A stretch of 64,000 nt of DNA from Gemmobacter sp. (GCF_034676705.1 NZ_JAUCBS010000009.1:186001-250000); one strand, 5' to 3'. Shown: positions 44,045 through 53,651, counted from the stretch's first letter. Numbers and translations: made by a program. Notes: generated by a model from the sequence alone, not told the origin.

Positions 44045-44355
44045 GGCCAGCCCTCTGGCGCCGTGGTCAGCAGGCGCATTCCTTCGGCAATCGGGGTGGA
44101 ACAGCCGCGCAGGCGGGGGCCATCCTCTTGCCAGACCCAGCAATCCTGACAGGCGCCCATCAGGCAAAAGCCTGCGCGCCCCTCACCCCCGAATTCCGAC
44201 CAGCGCAGCACGGGGCCGGCGGTCAGAACGGCGGTCAGCACGGTATCGCCCGCCAGCCCCGTGCAGGCCCGGCCATCCAGCGTAAAGCGCACAGGCGCGC
44301 GGCCGGTTTCGGCCAGCCGCCGGATGCGGCCTGCGGTGGGCGGCGGTGCGATCAT
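44041..44355 (-). CDS. Small [2Fe-2S] protein (HcnA/OoxC-like)
   Basis: Ferredoxin-like protein of 104 residues. Likely cluster ligands are Cys64, Cys69, Cys72 and Cys85 (Cys-x4-Cys-x2-Cys-x12-Cys, around FCLMGACQDCWV). In known opine and HCN-type oxidases this subunit carries electrons from the flavin subunits. It overlaps HyuB upstream and the HcnB-like gene downstream by four bases each, so all three are made as a coupled unit. Confidence 0.85.
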   Translation of the reverse strand: MIAPPPTAGRIRRLAETGRAPVRFTLDGRACTGLAGDTVLTAVLTAGPVLRWSEFGGEGRAGFCLMGACQDCWVWQEDGPRLRGCSTPIAEGMRLLTTAPEGWP

Positions 44356-46337
44356 TCGGCAGCCTCTTGTGCGAATCCGGTGGGCGCGGGCATGTCGGGA
44401 AAGCGCGCCCGCACCTCGGCCAGCGCCTGCGCCACCCCGTCAGCGCCCGAACGCCCGGTCATGCGGCGGAATATTTCCGTCTTTGCAAAGAAACGCCAGT
44501 GGATTGGCAGCCCGGCCAGAATCGCCGTCAGCCGGTCATAGGCGGCCGGGGTCCATTGCGCCTCGTATCCGTCGCGTTCGGGGCCATAGTGAAAGGGCTG
44601 CGGCGCCGGGGGCCGGCTGGCGCGCAGCGCGGCGGTGGCCGCCTGGTCGGCCACGCCATCCACCATCACCACGCCGTAATCCCGTTCCGCCGCCGCGACC
44701 GAGACATAGCCGCGTGCCACGTCCTGTTCCACGCGCCAGACCTCTCGCAGCAGCGGATCGCCCCGCCCGCCACCGCCGGCCGACCGGATCTCCAGCACGT
44801 CGCCGGGTTGCAGGACGGCGGTGTCGATGTTGCCCAGCCGTTTTGCATGATCGGTGCCGGGGTTCAGCCACATGTCCGACAGCCCCGCCGCCCGCCCGCC
44901 AAGCGCCCCCCAGGGGCGAAAGAACGAACGGTCGCGGTTGCGCGCGGTGATCCGGCTGTCGGGGGCGAACACCCGGAACGCCATTTCGGTGGCCAGCCCG
45001 CCGCGCCAGCGCCCGGCCCCGCCGGTATCTTGCGCCAGACCGTATTTCACGAATTCCACCGGAGTTTCGGTTTCCGTGATCTCGATGGGGGTATTCTTCA
45101 GATAGGCCGCATCGGCGCCCGATCCGTTGGTGCCATCACGGTGCGGCATGCCACCGCCGCCGCCCACCACCGGGTTCACGGCGGCAATGATGGTGCGGCC
45201 GCGCGCATCGGTCGTCATCACGTTGACGATGCAGTTGTTGCCCGCCGGCGCCGCCGGCAGCCGGTCGGGCACCGCCTGCACGAAGCCGCCAAAGATCACC
45301 GACCGCAGCCGCGCGCAGGTCAGCGAGCGCATGCCCACCGCCGCCGGGCTGACCGGGTTCAGCACCGATCCTTGCGGCGCAATGCAGGTGAACGGCCGGG
45401 TCAACCCGGTGTTCAGCAGGATCCTGGGGTTCAGCGTGTAGAGAATGTAGTAGATCGCCACCAGCAGCACCGAATGCCGCGGATCGCCCCCCGTCGGCAC
45501 GTTCAGCGACGAGCCCAGCTGCGGATCCGATCCGGTGAAATCCAGCACGGCAGAATCGCCCGTGATGGTCAGCTTCAGCTTCAGCCGGCAGGGGTTCGCC
45601 TCGACCGAATCCTCGTCGGCGTAATCGGTGAACTCCCAGGTGCCATCGGGGATCGACCGCAACAGGTCGCGCGCCTGCGCCTCGGCATGGTCCAGCAACT
45701 GGTCCACCCCGGCCAGGAACGCCTCTTTGCCGAACTTTTCCACCATGGCCAGGATCTTGCGCTCGCCCGTGGTCAGCGCGCCGACCATGGCCTTGATATC
45801 GCCCATGTTCAGGTCGGGCTTGCGCACGTTGGTGGTCATGATGCGCAGGATCTGGTCATCATAGACGCCTTCGTTGACGATCTTCATCGGGGGAAAGCGG
45901 ATGCCTTCCTGATGGATTTCCGTCAGCGCCCGCGACAGCGAGGCGGGAACAGCCCCGCCCATGTCGGTGTTGTGGATATGCCCGCCGGTAAAGGCGATGA
46001 TCTCGCCCTGCCAGAACACCGGCTTCCACAGCACGGTATCGGGGGTATGGGTGGCCACAAAGCTGGAATAGGCATCGTTGGTGAACGCCACGTCACCGGG
46101 TTTGTAATCGGCAATCTGGTCGATCGCGCGGCCAAAGGTCAGGCCGGCATACCAGGTGGCGCCCAGATCCATCGGCACGGCAAAGGTATCGCCCCGCCGG
46201 TTCAGCAGCATCACCGTGAAATCCTCGGTCTCCTTGACAAAGGCCGAATGCGCGGTGCGTTGCAGGGTATAGCCCATGTTTTCGGCAGCGGCGCGGGCAT
46301 GGTTGGCCAGCACCTGAAGGTTCATCCGGTCGAACAT
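44352..46337 (-). CDS. hyuB: Hydantoinase/5-oxoprolinase subunit B, second copy
   Basis: HyuB of 661 residues, paralogue of the one at 34989. Signature segments are TAHSAFVKETEDFTV, NDAYSSFVATHTPD, GHIHNTDMGG, DFTGSDPQLGSSLN and the C-terminal HWRFFAKTEIFRR. It starts 3 bp after the HyuA stop and overlaps the [2Fe-2S] gene. Its coupling to redox subunits rather than to a carbamoylase is unusual. Confidence 0.88.
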   Translation of the reverse strand: MFDRMNLQVLANHARAAAENMGYTLQRTAHSAFVKETEDFTVMLLNRRGDTFAVPMDLGATWYAGLTFGRAIDQIADYKPGDVAFTNDAYSSFVATHTPDTVLWKPVFWQGEIIAFTGGHIHNTDMGGAVPASLSRALTEIHQEGIRFPPMKIVNEGVYDDQILRIMTTNVRKPDLNMGDIKAMVGALTTGERKILAMVEKFGKEAFLAGVDQLLDHAEAQARDLLRSIPDGTWEFTDYADEDSVEANPCRLKLKLTITGDSAVLDFTGSDPQLGSSLNVPTGGDPRHSVLLVAIYYILYTLNPRILLNTGLTRPFTCIAPQGSVLNPVSPAAVGMRSLTCARLRSVIFGGFVQAVPDRLPAAPAGNNCIVNVMTTDARGRTIIAAVNPVVGGGGGMPHRDGTNGSGADAAYLKNTPIEITETETPVEFVKYGLAQDTGGAGRWRGGLATEMAFRVFAPDSRITARNRDRSFFRPWGALGGRAAGLSDMWLNPGTDHAKRLGNIDTAVLQPGDVLEIRSAGGGGRGDPLLREVWRVEQDVARGYVSVAAAERDYGVVMVDGVADQAATAALRASRPPAPQPFHYGPERDGYEAQWTPAAYDRLTAILAGLPIHWRFFAKTEIFRRMTGRSGADGVAQALAEVRARFPDMPAPTGFAQEAAE

Positions 46338-46340
46338 GGC

Positions 46341-48404
46341 TTAGTCCCCAAAGGTCAGGTGAAGGTTCAGGTGCCGGTCGACATGCGCCCGCGCACCGGC
46401 CGGAATGGCAAAGGTGGTGTCATCCTGCGCCACCACGGCGGGGCCGGTGAATTCGGCGCCCGGCAGCAGCTCGCGCCGGCGATAGAGGCCAATGGGCTGC
46501 ACCCGCCCCCCGGTATAGACCGGCACGTCGCGCTGCGGCTTGGCCTGGGCCGCCACCTCCTCGGCCTCGGGGAAATGCAGGGCCGGGCCGGCGCCGATCG
46601 CCGACAGGCGCAGGTTGACCAGCTCGATTTCCCCATCGGCATCGTGAAAGTCATACAGCCGGTCGTGCATGTCGTGAAAGGCGGCGGCAATGCCGGCCAG
46701 GTTCGCCTGGGCGATCCAGGCGGGGTGCAGCGGCACCTCGATCTCATAGCTTTGCCCGGCATAGCGCATGTCGGCCGACAACCGCAGATCGGCGCTGCCC
46801 TGATGGCCCTGGGCCGCCAGCCAGCTGCGCCCTTCGGTCACCAGCCCCTCCATCGCGCTGCGCAGCAGCGGCGTGGTGGCGGCACCCAAGGGCGCAAAGA
46901 TCGTGCGGATGAAATCGCCCCGCAGGTCGGCCACCAGCCCGCCAAGCGCCGACACCACGCCCGGCCGCCGCGGCGCCATGACGCGCGTCATGCCCATTTC
47001 CCGCGCCAGGAACGCCCCCAGCATCGGCCCGCCCCCGCCGAACGGCATCAGCGTGAAGTCCCGCAGATCGACCCCGGATCGCGAGGCCAGCTTTTCCACC
47101 TCGACGAACATTTCCGAAATCGCGATGTCCAGGATCGCCTGCGCGGTTTCCTGCACCGGCCGGCCCAGCCGTGCCGCCAGCCCGCCCACCGCCGCCTCGG
47201 CCAGGGCCACATCCATCTGCAACTGGCCATAGGCCATCTGGCTGTGCCCCAGCCAGCCGCAGACCACCATCGCATCGGTCACCGTCGCCCGCGTGCCGCC
47301 CCGGCCATAGCAGGCCGGCCCCGGCGTGGACCCGGCCGATTCCGGCCCCACCCGCAGCACGCCGCGGTCGTCCACCTGCGCGATGGACCCGCCGCCGATG
47401 CCGATGGAACTGACCGAGACCGACGGGATGAACAACGGGAATTCCCCGATCAGCTCGCCGGTGCCGAACTGCGCCTCGCCGTCGATGATCAGCGCGAAAT
47501 CGGCCGAGGTGCCGCCGATATCCAGCGTCAGCACGCGCCGCTCGCCCGCCTGCCGCGCCAGCCATGCCGCCCCGATCACCCCCGAAGCGGTGCCCGACAG
47601 CAGCATGTTCACGCAGGACCGCTTGCCTTCGGCCGCATTCATCAGCCCGCCATTGGATTTCGTCAGCATGGGCCGCGCCGGCACGCCCTGCGCCACCAGC
47701 CGGTCCTCCAGCGCGGTCAGGTATCCGGCCACGCGCGGGTGGACATAGCCGTTCAGGATGGCGGTGGTGGTGCGCTCATACTCGCGGATCACCGGCCACA
47801 CTTCGGACGAGGCAAAGACGAACAGGTCCGGCGCGATGCGGGCGATTTCCGCCTTGACCGCCGCCTCCTGCGCGCCATTGCGCCAGGCATGCAGGAACGA
47901 CACGATAATGCCCCTGGCCCCCCGGTCGCGCGCCGTGGCCACCGCAGCGGCCAGCGCCGCCATGTCGGGCGCCCGGCTTTCGCTGCCATCGGCGCGCATC
48001 CGGGCCGGAATGCCGAACACCCGGTCGCGCGGGATCAGCTGTTCGGGGCGCGAACAGAACAGCGAATAGACCTCGGGCATCCGCAGGCGGGCCAGCTCGA
48101 TCACATCCTCGAACCCGGCATTGGTGATCAGCGCCAGATCCGTGCCGCGCCGCTGGATGATGGTGTTGATCCCCACCGTCGTGCCATGCACGAACCGGCT
48201 GACCAGCGTCGGGTCCAGCCCCTCGCGCTCGGCCAGCAGGGCCAGGCCCGTCAGCAGTTCGGCCCCCGGATCGTCCGGCGTCGTCAACACCTTGAGCGAG
48301 GCGACCCGCCCCGTCCGGGTTTCCAGCGCGCAGAAATCCATGAAGGTTCCGCCGATGTCGACGCCGATCTTCCAGTCCGCGCCCGGGGCCATCGCACCGT
48401 CCAT
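46341..48404 (-). CDS. hyuA: Hydantoinase/5-oxoprolinase subunit A, second copy
   Basis: HyuA of 687 residues: IGVDIGGTFMDF (about 13-24), HGTTVGINT, TLDIGGTSADF and AGSTPGPACYGRGG. The start is ATG 48404, with AAAGGG upstream. It heads a four-gene operon HyuA-HyuB-[2Fe-2S]-HcnB-like and is divergent from the HcnC-like flavoprotein. ATP-dependent opening of a hydantoin or lactam ring is expected; the oxidase subunits suggest the product is then oxidised. The substrate is unknown. Confidence 0.88.
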   Translation of the reverse strand: MDGAMAPGADWKIGVDIGGTFMDFCALETRTGRVASLKVLTTPDDPGAELLTGLALLAEREGLDPTLVSRFVHGTTVGINTIIQRRGTDLALITNAGFEDVIELARLRMPEVYSLFCSRPEQLIPRDRVFGIPARMRADGSESRAPDMAALAAAVATARDRGARGIIVSFLHAWRNGAQEAAVKAEIARIAPDLFVFASSEVWPVIREYERTTTAILNGYVHPRVAGYLTALEDRLVAQGVPARPMLTKSNGGLMNAAEGKRSCVNMLLSGTASGVIGAAWLARQAGERRVLTLDIGGTSADFALIIDGEAQFGTGELIGEFPLFIPSVSVSSIGIGGGSIAQVDDRGVLRVGPESAGSTPGPACYGRGGTRATVTDAMVVCGWLGHSQMAYGQLQMDVALAEAAVGGLAARLGRPVQETAQAILDIAISEMFVEVEKLASRSGVDLRDFTLMPFGGGGPMLGAFLAREMGMTRVMAPRRPGVVSALGGLVADLRGDFIRTIFAPLGAATTPLLRSAMEGLVTEGRSWLAAQGHQGSADLRLSADMRYAGQSYEIEVPLHPAWIAQANLAGIAAAFHDMHDRLYDFHDADGEIELVNLRLSAIGAGPALHFPEAEEVAAQAKPQRDVPVYTGGRVQPIGLYRRRELLPGAEFTGPAVVAQDDTTFAIPAGARAHVDRHLNLHLTFGD

Positions 48405-48684
48405 CCTGTGCCCTTTCCTGTTGACCCGCCGACGCTGACACGACACGGCGCGCAGGATCCAAGTCACAAACGGCCGGCCGATATAAGCCGCCCTTATGCG
48501 GCCCCGCCCCCTTTCGCTCTGATCCAAATATCCCCGCCGGAGGCATCCCCGGCCTGTCCCGCGCGCAGGTGGCATAGGTGGGGCTTATGGCCCGGCCGCG
48601 ATCCGGTCCTTGCCCTTGGCGCCGCGCAGGATCAGGCTGCCGGCGACACTGCGGGCACACACCGGGGGCGCACAGGGGGGGCGG

Positions 48685-49800
48685 ATGGACGCGATCGTGA
48701 TCGGCGGCGGGCTGATGGGCAGCGCCGCGACATTCTTCCTGGCCCGGCGCGGGCTGCGGGTGGTGCTGCTGGAACGCGGGCGCGTCGGCACCGGGGCCAC
48801 CGTCGCCTCGTTCGGCAACATCCGCCGCAGCGGGCGCTATCTGCCGCAATTGCCGCTGGCGCATCATTCCCGCGCGCTCTGGGGCCAGGCGCAGCATCTG
48901 CTGGGCCGCGACGTGGAATTCCGCGCCACCGGCCATGTCCGGCTGATCTTTGGCGACAAGGGGCTGGCCGACATGCGCCGCTTTCGCCAGGCCGCCCAGC
49001 CCTGGGGGCTGGAGCTGGAGGAGATGGACGCCGCCGATCTGCACCGCCGCTTTCCCGGCCTGGGGCCCACCGCCATCGGCGCCTCGTTTTCCCCCGACGA
49101 TGGCAGCGGCAACCCCCGGCTGATCTCTCCGGCCTTTGCCGAGGCCGCCGTCCGGCTGGGGGCCAAGGTGGTCGAGGGGGCCGAGGTGCTGGGCATCACC
49201 CCCACCGATGCCGGCTTCCGGGTGGAGACGACGCGCGGCAGTTTCGCCGCCGCGCAGGTGCTGAACGCCGCCGGCGCCTGGGGCGGGCGCATTGCCGAAC
49301 GCTTTGGCGAGGTGGTGCCGATCCGCGCCCATGGCCCCCAGATGGGCGTGACCGAACCCTTGCCGCACCGCATCCTGCCGGTGGTGGGCGTCTGGGCCGA
49401 AAGCGGCCATGGCGGCTATCTGCGGCAGGTGGAACGCGGCAACATCGTGTTCGGCGGCGGCGTCACGCGCACCGAGGTCGATCTGGACAGCGGCCATGCA
49501 CACTATGATTTCGCCCGCCTGCCCGCCCAGCTGGCCAGCCTGCTGCCCATCCTGCCCGCGCTGGCCGGCGTCTCGGTCATCCGCACCTGGTCGGGGTGCG
49601 AAGGATATGTGGCCGACGAGCTGCCGGTGATGGGGCCGTCCGCCACCACCCCGGGCCTGTTCCATGCCTTTGGCTTCTGCGGGCACGGCTTCCAGCTGGG
49701 CCCCGGCGTGGGCGACGTGATGGCCGAGATGATGGCGACGGGCCGCCATCTGGTCCCGCTGGGGGATTTCCGCATCGACCGCTTTGCGCAGGCGGCCTGA
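48685..49800 (+). CDS. FAD-dependent oxidoreductase (HcnC/OoxB beta-subunit-like)
   Basis: DAO-family flavoprotein of 371 residues with an FAD site GGGLMG at 7-12, then GTGATVASFGNIRRSGRY and the C-terminal GFCGHGFQLGPGVGDVM. Size and motifs fit the catalytic beta subunit of opine oxidase, HcnC or dye-linked D-/L-amino-acid dehydrogenases. It starts 280 bp from the divergent hyuA. It is probably the partner of the HcnB-like and [2Fe-2S] subunits on the other strand, though a stand-alone oxidase is possible. It is followed by an MFS gene. Confidence 0.83.
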   Translation: MDAIVIGGGLMGSAATFFLARRGLRVVLLERGRVGTGATVASFGNIRRSGRYLPQLPLAHHSRALWGQAQHLLGRDVEFRATGHVRLIFGDKGLADMRRFRQAAQPWGLELEEMDAADLHRRFPGLGPTAIGASFSPDDGSGNPRLISPAFAEAAVRLGAKVVEGAEVLGITPTDAGFRVETTRGSFAAAQVLNAAGAWGGRIAERFGEVVPIRAHGPQMGVTEPLPHRILPVVGVWAESGHGGYLRQVERGNIVFGGGVTRTEVDLDSGHAHYDFARLPAQLASLLPILPALAGVSVIRTWSGCEGYVADELPVMGPSATTPGLFHAFGFCGHGFQLGPGVGDVMAEMMATGRHLVPLGDFRIDRFAQAA

Positions 49801-49877
49801 ACATGCCGGCCGGGTCTTGCCCCCGGCCGCGCGATGGCGAATGGTGCGCCCAGCAGGCCAGCCAGGATCCCCGCCGC

Positions 49878-51110
49878 ATGGATGATGTGACCGAACCCCG
49901 CCCCGTGGCCTGGCGCCCGGTGGTGGCCTGCGTGACCATCGTGCAGGCGGCGCAGGCGCTGATCGTGCGCACCGTGCCGCTGTTCGCCATTCCGCTGACC
50001 AGCCGCGCCGCCATGCCGCCCGAGGCGATCGGGCAGCTGGTTTCGGCCAGCGCGCTTGGCAGCATGATCTATTTCCTGTGGGGGCCGGAACTGTTCCGCC
50101 GGCTGGACGAACGCCAGCAGTTGCAGGCCGGGCTGGCGCTGTGCGCGGTGGCGCTGATGGCCTGCCTGGTGCCGGTGTGGGGGGTGATGTTGCTGGCCTC
50201 GTTCGCGGTCGGCTTCGGCTATGGCCCGGCGGGGCCATCGGGCAGCACGGTCATTCTGGGCGTGGCGCCGCCGCAGCACCTGTCGACCATCCTGTCGATC
50301 AAGCAAGCGGGGGTGCCGGCCGGCGGGTTGCTGGCCGGGCTGGTGCTGCCGGTGATCGCGGTGGCGGCGGGGCTGGCCCCGGCGCTGGCCGTGGCCGCCG
50401 GGCTGGCGGTGGCGGCGGCGGCCATGCTGTGGGTCTGGCGCTTTCCGGTAGACCGGCCCGCGCGCCCCAGGGCCGGCGACCGGCTGGGCGCGCGGTTGCG
50501 CGAAACGCTGGTGGCCCCGCTGCGGTCGCTGCCGCTGCTGCTGCGCACCCCGCTGTTGCGGCGCACCATGGTGGCGGGCGTCGCGCTTGGCATCACGCAA
50601 AGCGTGCTGCTGGCCTATCTGCCGCTGTATCTGGAACAGCATGTCGGCTGGACCATGGCCGCCGCCGGGGCGCTGTTCGGACTGGTGCAGGGGCTGGGCA
50701 TCGCCGGCCGCATCGCCATGGGCTGGGCCGCCGACCGCGCGGGCAGCGCCGACCGCACCATGGCCTGGCTGTGCCTGGCCTCGGGCGCCACGATGCTGGC
50801 CATCGCCGCGCTGCAACCGGGGCAATCGGCCTGGGCCGTGCTGCCGGTGATGGGCGCCGCCGGCATGACGGTGATTTCCTGGAACGGCGTCTTTCTGACC
50901 GGCCTTGCCCTGGGCGCCCCCCGCGCACAGGTGGCGGCGGTGACCGGGGTGGGCACCTTTGTGCTGTTCACCGGCATGGTGCTGGGCCCGCTGGCCATGC
51001 AGGGGCTGGTCGGGCTGACCGGGGGCTATGCCACCGGCATGGTGCTGGCCGGCGCCATCCCGCTGGCGGTCGGGCTGGCGCTGCTGACCGAACCCTCCGC
51101 TCAGGTTTGA
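49878..51110 (+). CDS. Major facilitator superfamily transporter
   Basis: Membrane transporter of 410 residues with about twelve hydrophobic segments. Features are a GYGPAGPSGS loop, the inter-domain loop (about residues 195-215) and MGWAADRAGSADRTM, an MFS signature-like loop. The start is ATG 49878, with AGGA upstream. It probably imports or exports the compound handled by the flavoprotein 78 bp upstream. Its 3' end overlaps the convergent GntR gene by 10 bp. Confidence 0.82.
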   Translation: MDDVTEPRPVAWRPVVACVTIVQAAQALIVRTVPLFAIPLTSRAAMPPEAIGQLVSASALGSMIYFLWGPELFRRLDERQQLQAGLALCAVALMACLVPVWGVMLLASFAVGFGYGPAGPSGSTVILGVAPPQHLSTILSIKQAGVPAGGLLAGLVLPVIAVAAGLAPALAVAAGLAVAAAAMLWVWRFPVDRPARPRAGDRLGARLRETLVAPLRSLPLLLRTPLLRRTMVAGVALGITQSVLLAYLPLYLEQHVGWTMAAAGALFGLVQGLGIAGRIAMGWAADRAGSADRTMAWLCLASGATMLAIAALQPGQSAWAVLPVMGAAGMTVISWNGVFLTGLALGAPRAQVAAVTGVGTFVLFTGMVLGPLAMQGLVGLTGGYATGMVLAGAIPLAVGLALLTEPSAQV

Positions 51111-51820
51111 TCGGCCGGGGCAAGGCCCTCGGCCTCGCGCTCGGCCCGGACATGGGGCAGTTCGGAATAGGCCACTTCGGCCTCGTGGGCGAACAGGAAC
51201 ATCCGCTGGGCGGCCAGCAGCGTATCGCGCTGCCGGAATGCCTCCAGCAGGCCGGCCATGCCATCCAGAACGATCTTCTGGGTCCGCGGTTCCACCAGCG
51301 TGGCATGGCGGACAATCTCGACCTGATCGGTGAAATGCTGCAACATGTCGGCCAGCCGACGGTTGGGGCTGGCCGCGATCCAGATCGCTCGAAAGGCGGC
51401 ATTCGCAGCCCCCAGGGCCGGAATGTCGGCTGCCGCAACCGCCAGCCGCGCCTGACCGACCAGATCGGCCATGCGGGCCAGCGCATCATCCCCCAGCACC
51501 CGCGCGGCATTCGCCGCGACCTGGGGTTCGACCAGCTTGCGCGCCTCGAAAATCTCGGCAATGTCGCGCGCGGTGGGCCGGCACAGTTCGAACCCGCGCG
51601 AGGTCGACCGGACATGCCCTTCGGATGCCAGTTGCAGCAGCGCCTCCCGCACCGGCATCCGCGAAATGCCCAGCGACTTTGCAATCGCGGCATCCACAAG
51701 TTTGGCCCCCCCCGCAATTTCGCCCAGACGAATCTGTCGGCGCAGGTCATCATAGACATGCTGGCGCAGGCTGGTGCCGCGGGGGCGCAGGGCCGGAGAT
51801 CTGAGATAAGCAGAAGACAT
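51101..51820 (-). CDS. GntR-family regulator with FCD domain
   Basis: Regulator of 239 residues: winged HTH (about 20-80: LVDAAIAKSLGISRMPVREA) and an all-helical FCD effector domain (about 90-225). No ribosome site precedes ATG 51820, and a possible -10 box (TACAGT) lies only 6 bp upstream, so a leaderless mRNA is possible. A 16-bp element at 51825-51840 recurs upstream of the divergent importer at 52101, pointing to control of both. Its 3' end overlaps the MFS gene. Confidence 0.83.
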   Translation of the reverse strand: MSSAYLRSPALRPRGTSLRQHVYDDLRRQIRLGEIAGGAKLVDAAIAKSLGISRMPVREALLQLASEGHVRSTSRGFELCRPTARDIAEIFEARKLVEPQVAANAARVLGDDALARMADLVGQARLAVAAADIPALGAANAAFRAIWIAASPNRRLADMLQHFTDQVEIVRHATLVEPRTQKIVLDGMAGLLEAFRQRDTLLAAQRMFLFAHEAEVAYSELPHVRAEREAEGLAPADQT

Positions 51821-51824
51821 ACGG

Positions 51825-51840
51825 ATACTGTATTCAGTTT
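51825..51840 (+). promoter_or_regulatory. Candidate GntR operator, copy 1
   Basis: ATACTGTATTCAGTTT, an imperfect palindrome directly before the gntR start. It shares ATTCAGTTTCCA, 12 identical bases, with copy 2. Probably autoregulatory. Confidence 0.5.
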
Positions 51841-51994
51841 CCAGGACGATACGAGTCCATCAAACCGATCGACGCTGCGAACGTCAACATGGCTGACCCG
51901 GAATGACAAAAAATATAGCCGGATCGCCGAGATTTGTTTGAGTTCGAAATAATTCTCTTGACGGACGGGGAATCGCAGGCAAGTCTGACGCCAC

Positions 51995-52010
51995 AAACAG
52001 AATTCAGTTT
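51995..52010 (+). promoter_or_regulatory. Candidate GntR operator, copy 2
   Basis: AAACAGAATTCAGTTT is a near-perfect palindrome (AAAC, GAATTC centre, GTTT). It lies about 90 bp upstream of the importer receptor gene and some 30 bp downstream of a TTGACG -35-like box, where a bound repressor would block transcription. Confidence 0.5.
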
Positions 52011-52100
52011 CCATGCCCTGGGTGCGGAACCCGCGGCACGGCCAGCTGAACACCAAGACGCCGCACCGTGATGCCGTGTTTCCTTCAGGAGAGTCCCGCC

Positions 52101-53651
52101 ATGACAGCCGACCTTTCCCGCCGCCACCTCTTGCAGCTCATGGGGCTGGGAACTGGCGCCGCCGCCCTAGCCTCTATCGCGCCCGGCCTGGCTTGGGCCC
52201 AGGCCAAGGATACGGTCACCATCGCCTGGCCGACCGACGTTCCCAGCTGGGATCCCAACCAGCGCACCTTCCCCGACGGGCAGGCGCTGTTCAAGCTGAT
52301 CTTCGAACAGCCGATCATGCAGGATCCGCAGCTGAAATTCGTACCCGGCCTGTTCACCGAATGGACCACCGCCGATGATGGCATGTCGCTGACCTTCAAG
52401 CTGCGCGAGGGGGTCAAGTTCCACGATGGTTCGCCGCTGACGTCCAGGGACATCCGCTTTACCTGGCTGGACCGCGTGAAGGAAAGCCTGGCGGGCGGCA
52501 ACAAGCTGGATCAGGCGAATACCTGGAAAAACATCACCGATATCGAACTGGCGGGCGACTATGCCGGCACCTTCCGGCTGAGCGCACCGCTGACCACGGC
52601 GGTTCCGTGGCTGGCCTTCATGGCGAACTTCGTGGTGCCCGAAGCCTATATCAAGTCGGCCGGCATCGAACAGTTCCGCGCCAAGCCCATCGGGACCGGC
52701 CCCTACAAGCTGGCCGAATACCAGGTCAACAGCCGCATGGTGTTCGAACGGAACGAGGATTACTGGGGCGACAAGCCGGCGATCAAGACGGTGGTGGTCA
52801 ACATCATCAAGGATCCGTCGGCGCGTGCGGCCGCGATGCAGTCGGGCCAGGCGGACCTGACCGTCAACATCCCCGTGCGCGAGACCGAGCGCCTGGGCAA
52901 GGTGCCGGGCCTTGCGGCCGAACTTAACCCCATCCAGCGCGTCGTCCTGCTGCAACTGCGCAACGATCTGGCGACGGCCGACCAGAACCTGCGCCTGGCG
53001 CTGCACCACGCCATCGACAAGGCGGCGCTGTCCAAGGCGTTCTACGGCGGCGGCGCCGTGCCGCTGAGCGTGCCGGCACCGCCCGGCACGGCGGGCGACG
53101 TTCCGGGCTTTGTCTTTCCCTATGACCCGGAAAAGGCCAAGTCCCTGCTGGCCGCCAGCGGTTTCGGCCCCGGCAAGCCTGCAACGCTGAAGATGGCCAC
53201 CACCAACGGCCACTTCCCGTCGGATTTCGACATTGCGCGCGCACTGGTCGCCATGTGGAAAAAGGTCGGGATCGAGGTCGAGCTGGAGACCATCGAATAC
53301 GCCAAGTACTTCGAACTGAACCGCGGCGGCCAGCTGCCGGAACTGACGCTGTATTCGTGGGAAAACGCCACCGGCGACCCCGAGATCTTCACCGGCTACC
53401 TGCTGAACCCCAAGATGCCGTTCTCGCCCTGGCGGGGGGAACAGCCGGGCGACCAGATCGCCAAGCTGTTCGTCGAGACCAACACGGAAAAGCGTCTGGC
53501 CGGCTACCGCGACCTGAACAAGTTCGCGGTCGAAATGGGCGCCACCATCCCGCTGCTGCAAAGCGTGCAGACGCTGGTGCGGAAAGAAGGGCTTGGCTAC
53601 CGCAAGTTCGGCAATGGCTGGGTGCTTGCCCAGACCATGACCTGGAGCTGA
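52101..53651 (+). CDS. ABC transporter substrate-binding protein, family 5, Tat-exported
   Basis: Receptor of 516 residues. The start is ATG 52101 after CAGGAGAG; it opens with a Tat motif (LSRRHLLQLM) and cleavage near AWAQA (about residue 34). SBP_bac_5 features are VKFHDGSPLTSRDIRFTW, GTGPYKLAEY and RNEDYWGDKPA. It leads the second complete oligopeptide importer of the window (receptor, two permeases, fused ATPase) and is probably controlled by the adjacent GntR protein. The ligand is unknown. Confidence 0.88.
   Translation: MTADLSRRHLLQLMGLGTGAAALASIAPGLAWAQAKDTVTIAWPTDVPSWDPNQRTFPDGQALFKLIFEQPIMQDPQLKFVPGLFTEWTTADDGMSLTFKLREGVKFHDGSPLTSRDIRFTWLDRVKESLAGGNKLDQANTWKNITDIELAGDYAGTFRLSAPLTTAVPWLAFMANFVVPEAYIKSAGIEQFRAKPIGTGPYKLAEYQVNSRMVFERNEDYWGDKPAIKTVVVNIIKDPSARAAAMQSGQADLTVNIPVRETERLGKVPGLAAELNPIQRVVLLQLRNDLATADQNLRLALHHAIDKAALSKAFYGGGAVPLSVPAPPGTAGDVPGFVFPYDPEKAKSLLAASGFGPGKPATLKMATTNGHFPSDFDIARALVAMWKKVGIEVELETIEYAKYFELNRGGQLPELTLYSWENATGDPEIFTGYLLNPKMPFSPWRGEQPGDQIAKLFVETNTEKRLAGYRDLNKFAVEMGATIPLLQSVQTLVRKEGLGYRKFGNGWVLAQTMTWS

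Noticed and set aside
44346..49508. A 1,700-codon open frame on the plus strand opposite the hydantoinase operon
   Set aside because: Low-complexity antisense translation. The minus-strand genes have full family motifs, ribosome sites and coupled overlaps.
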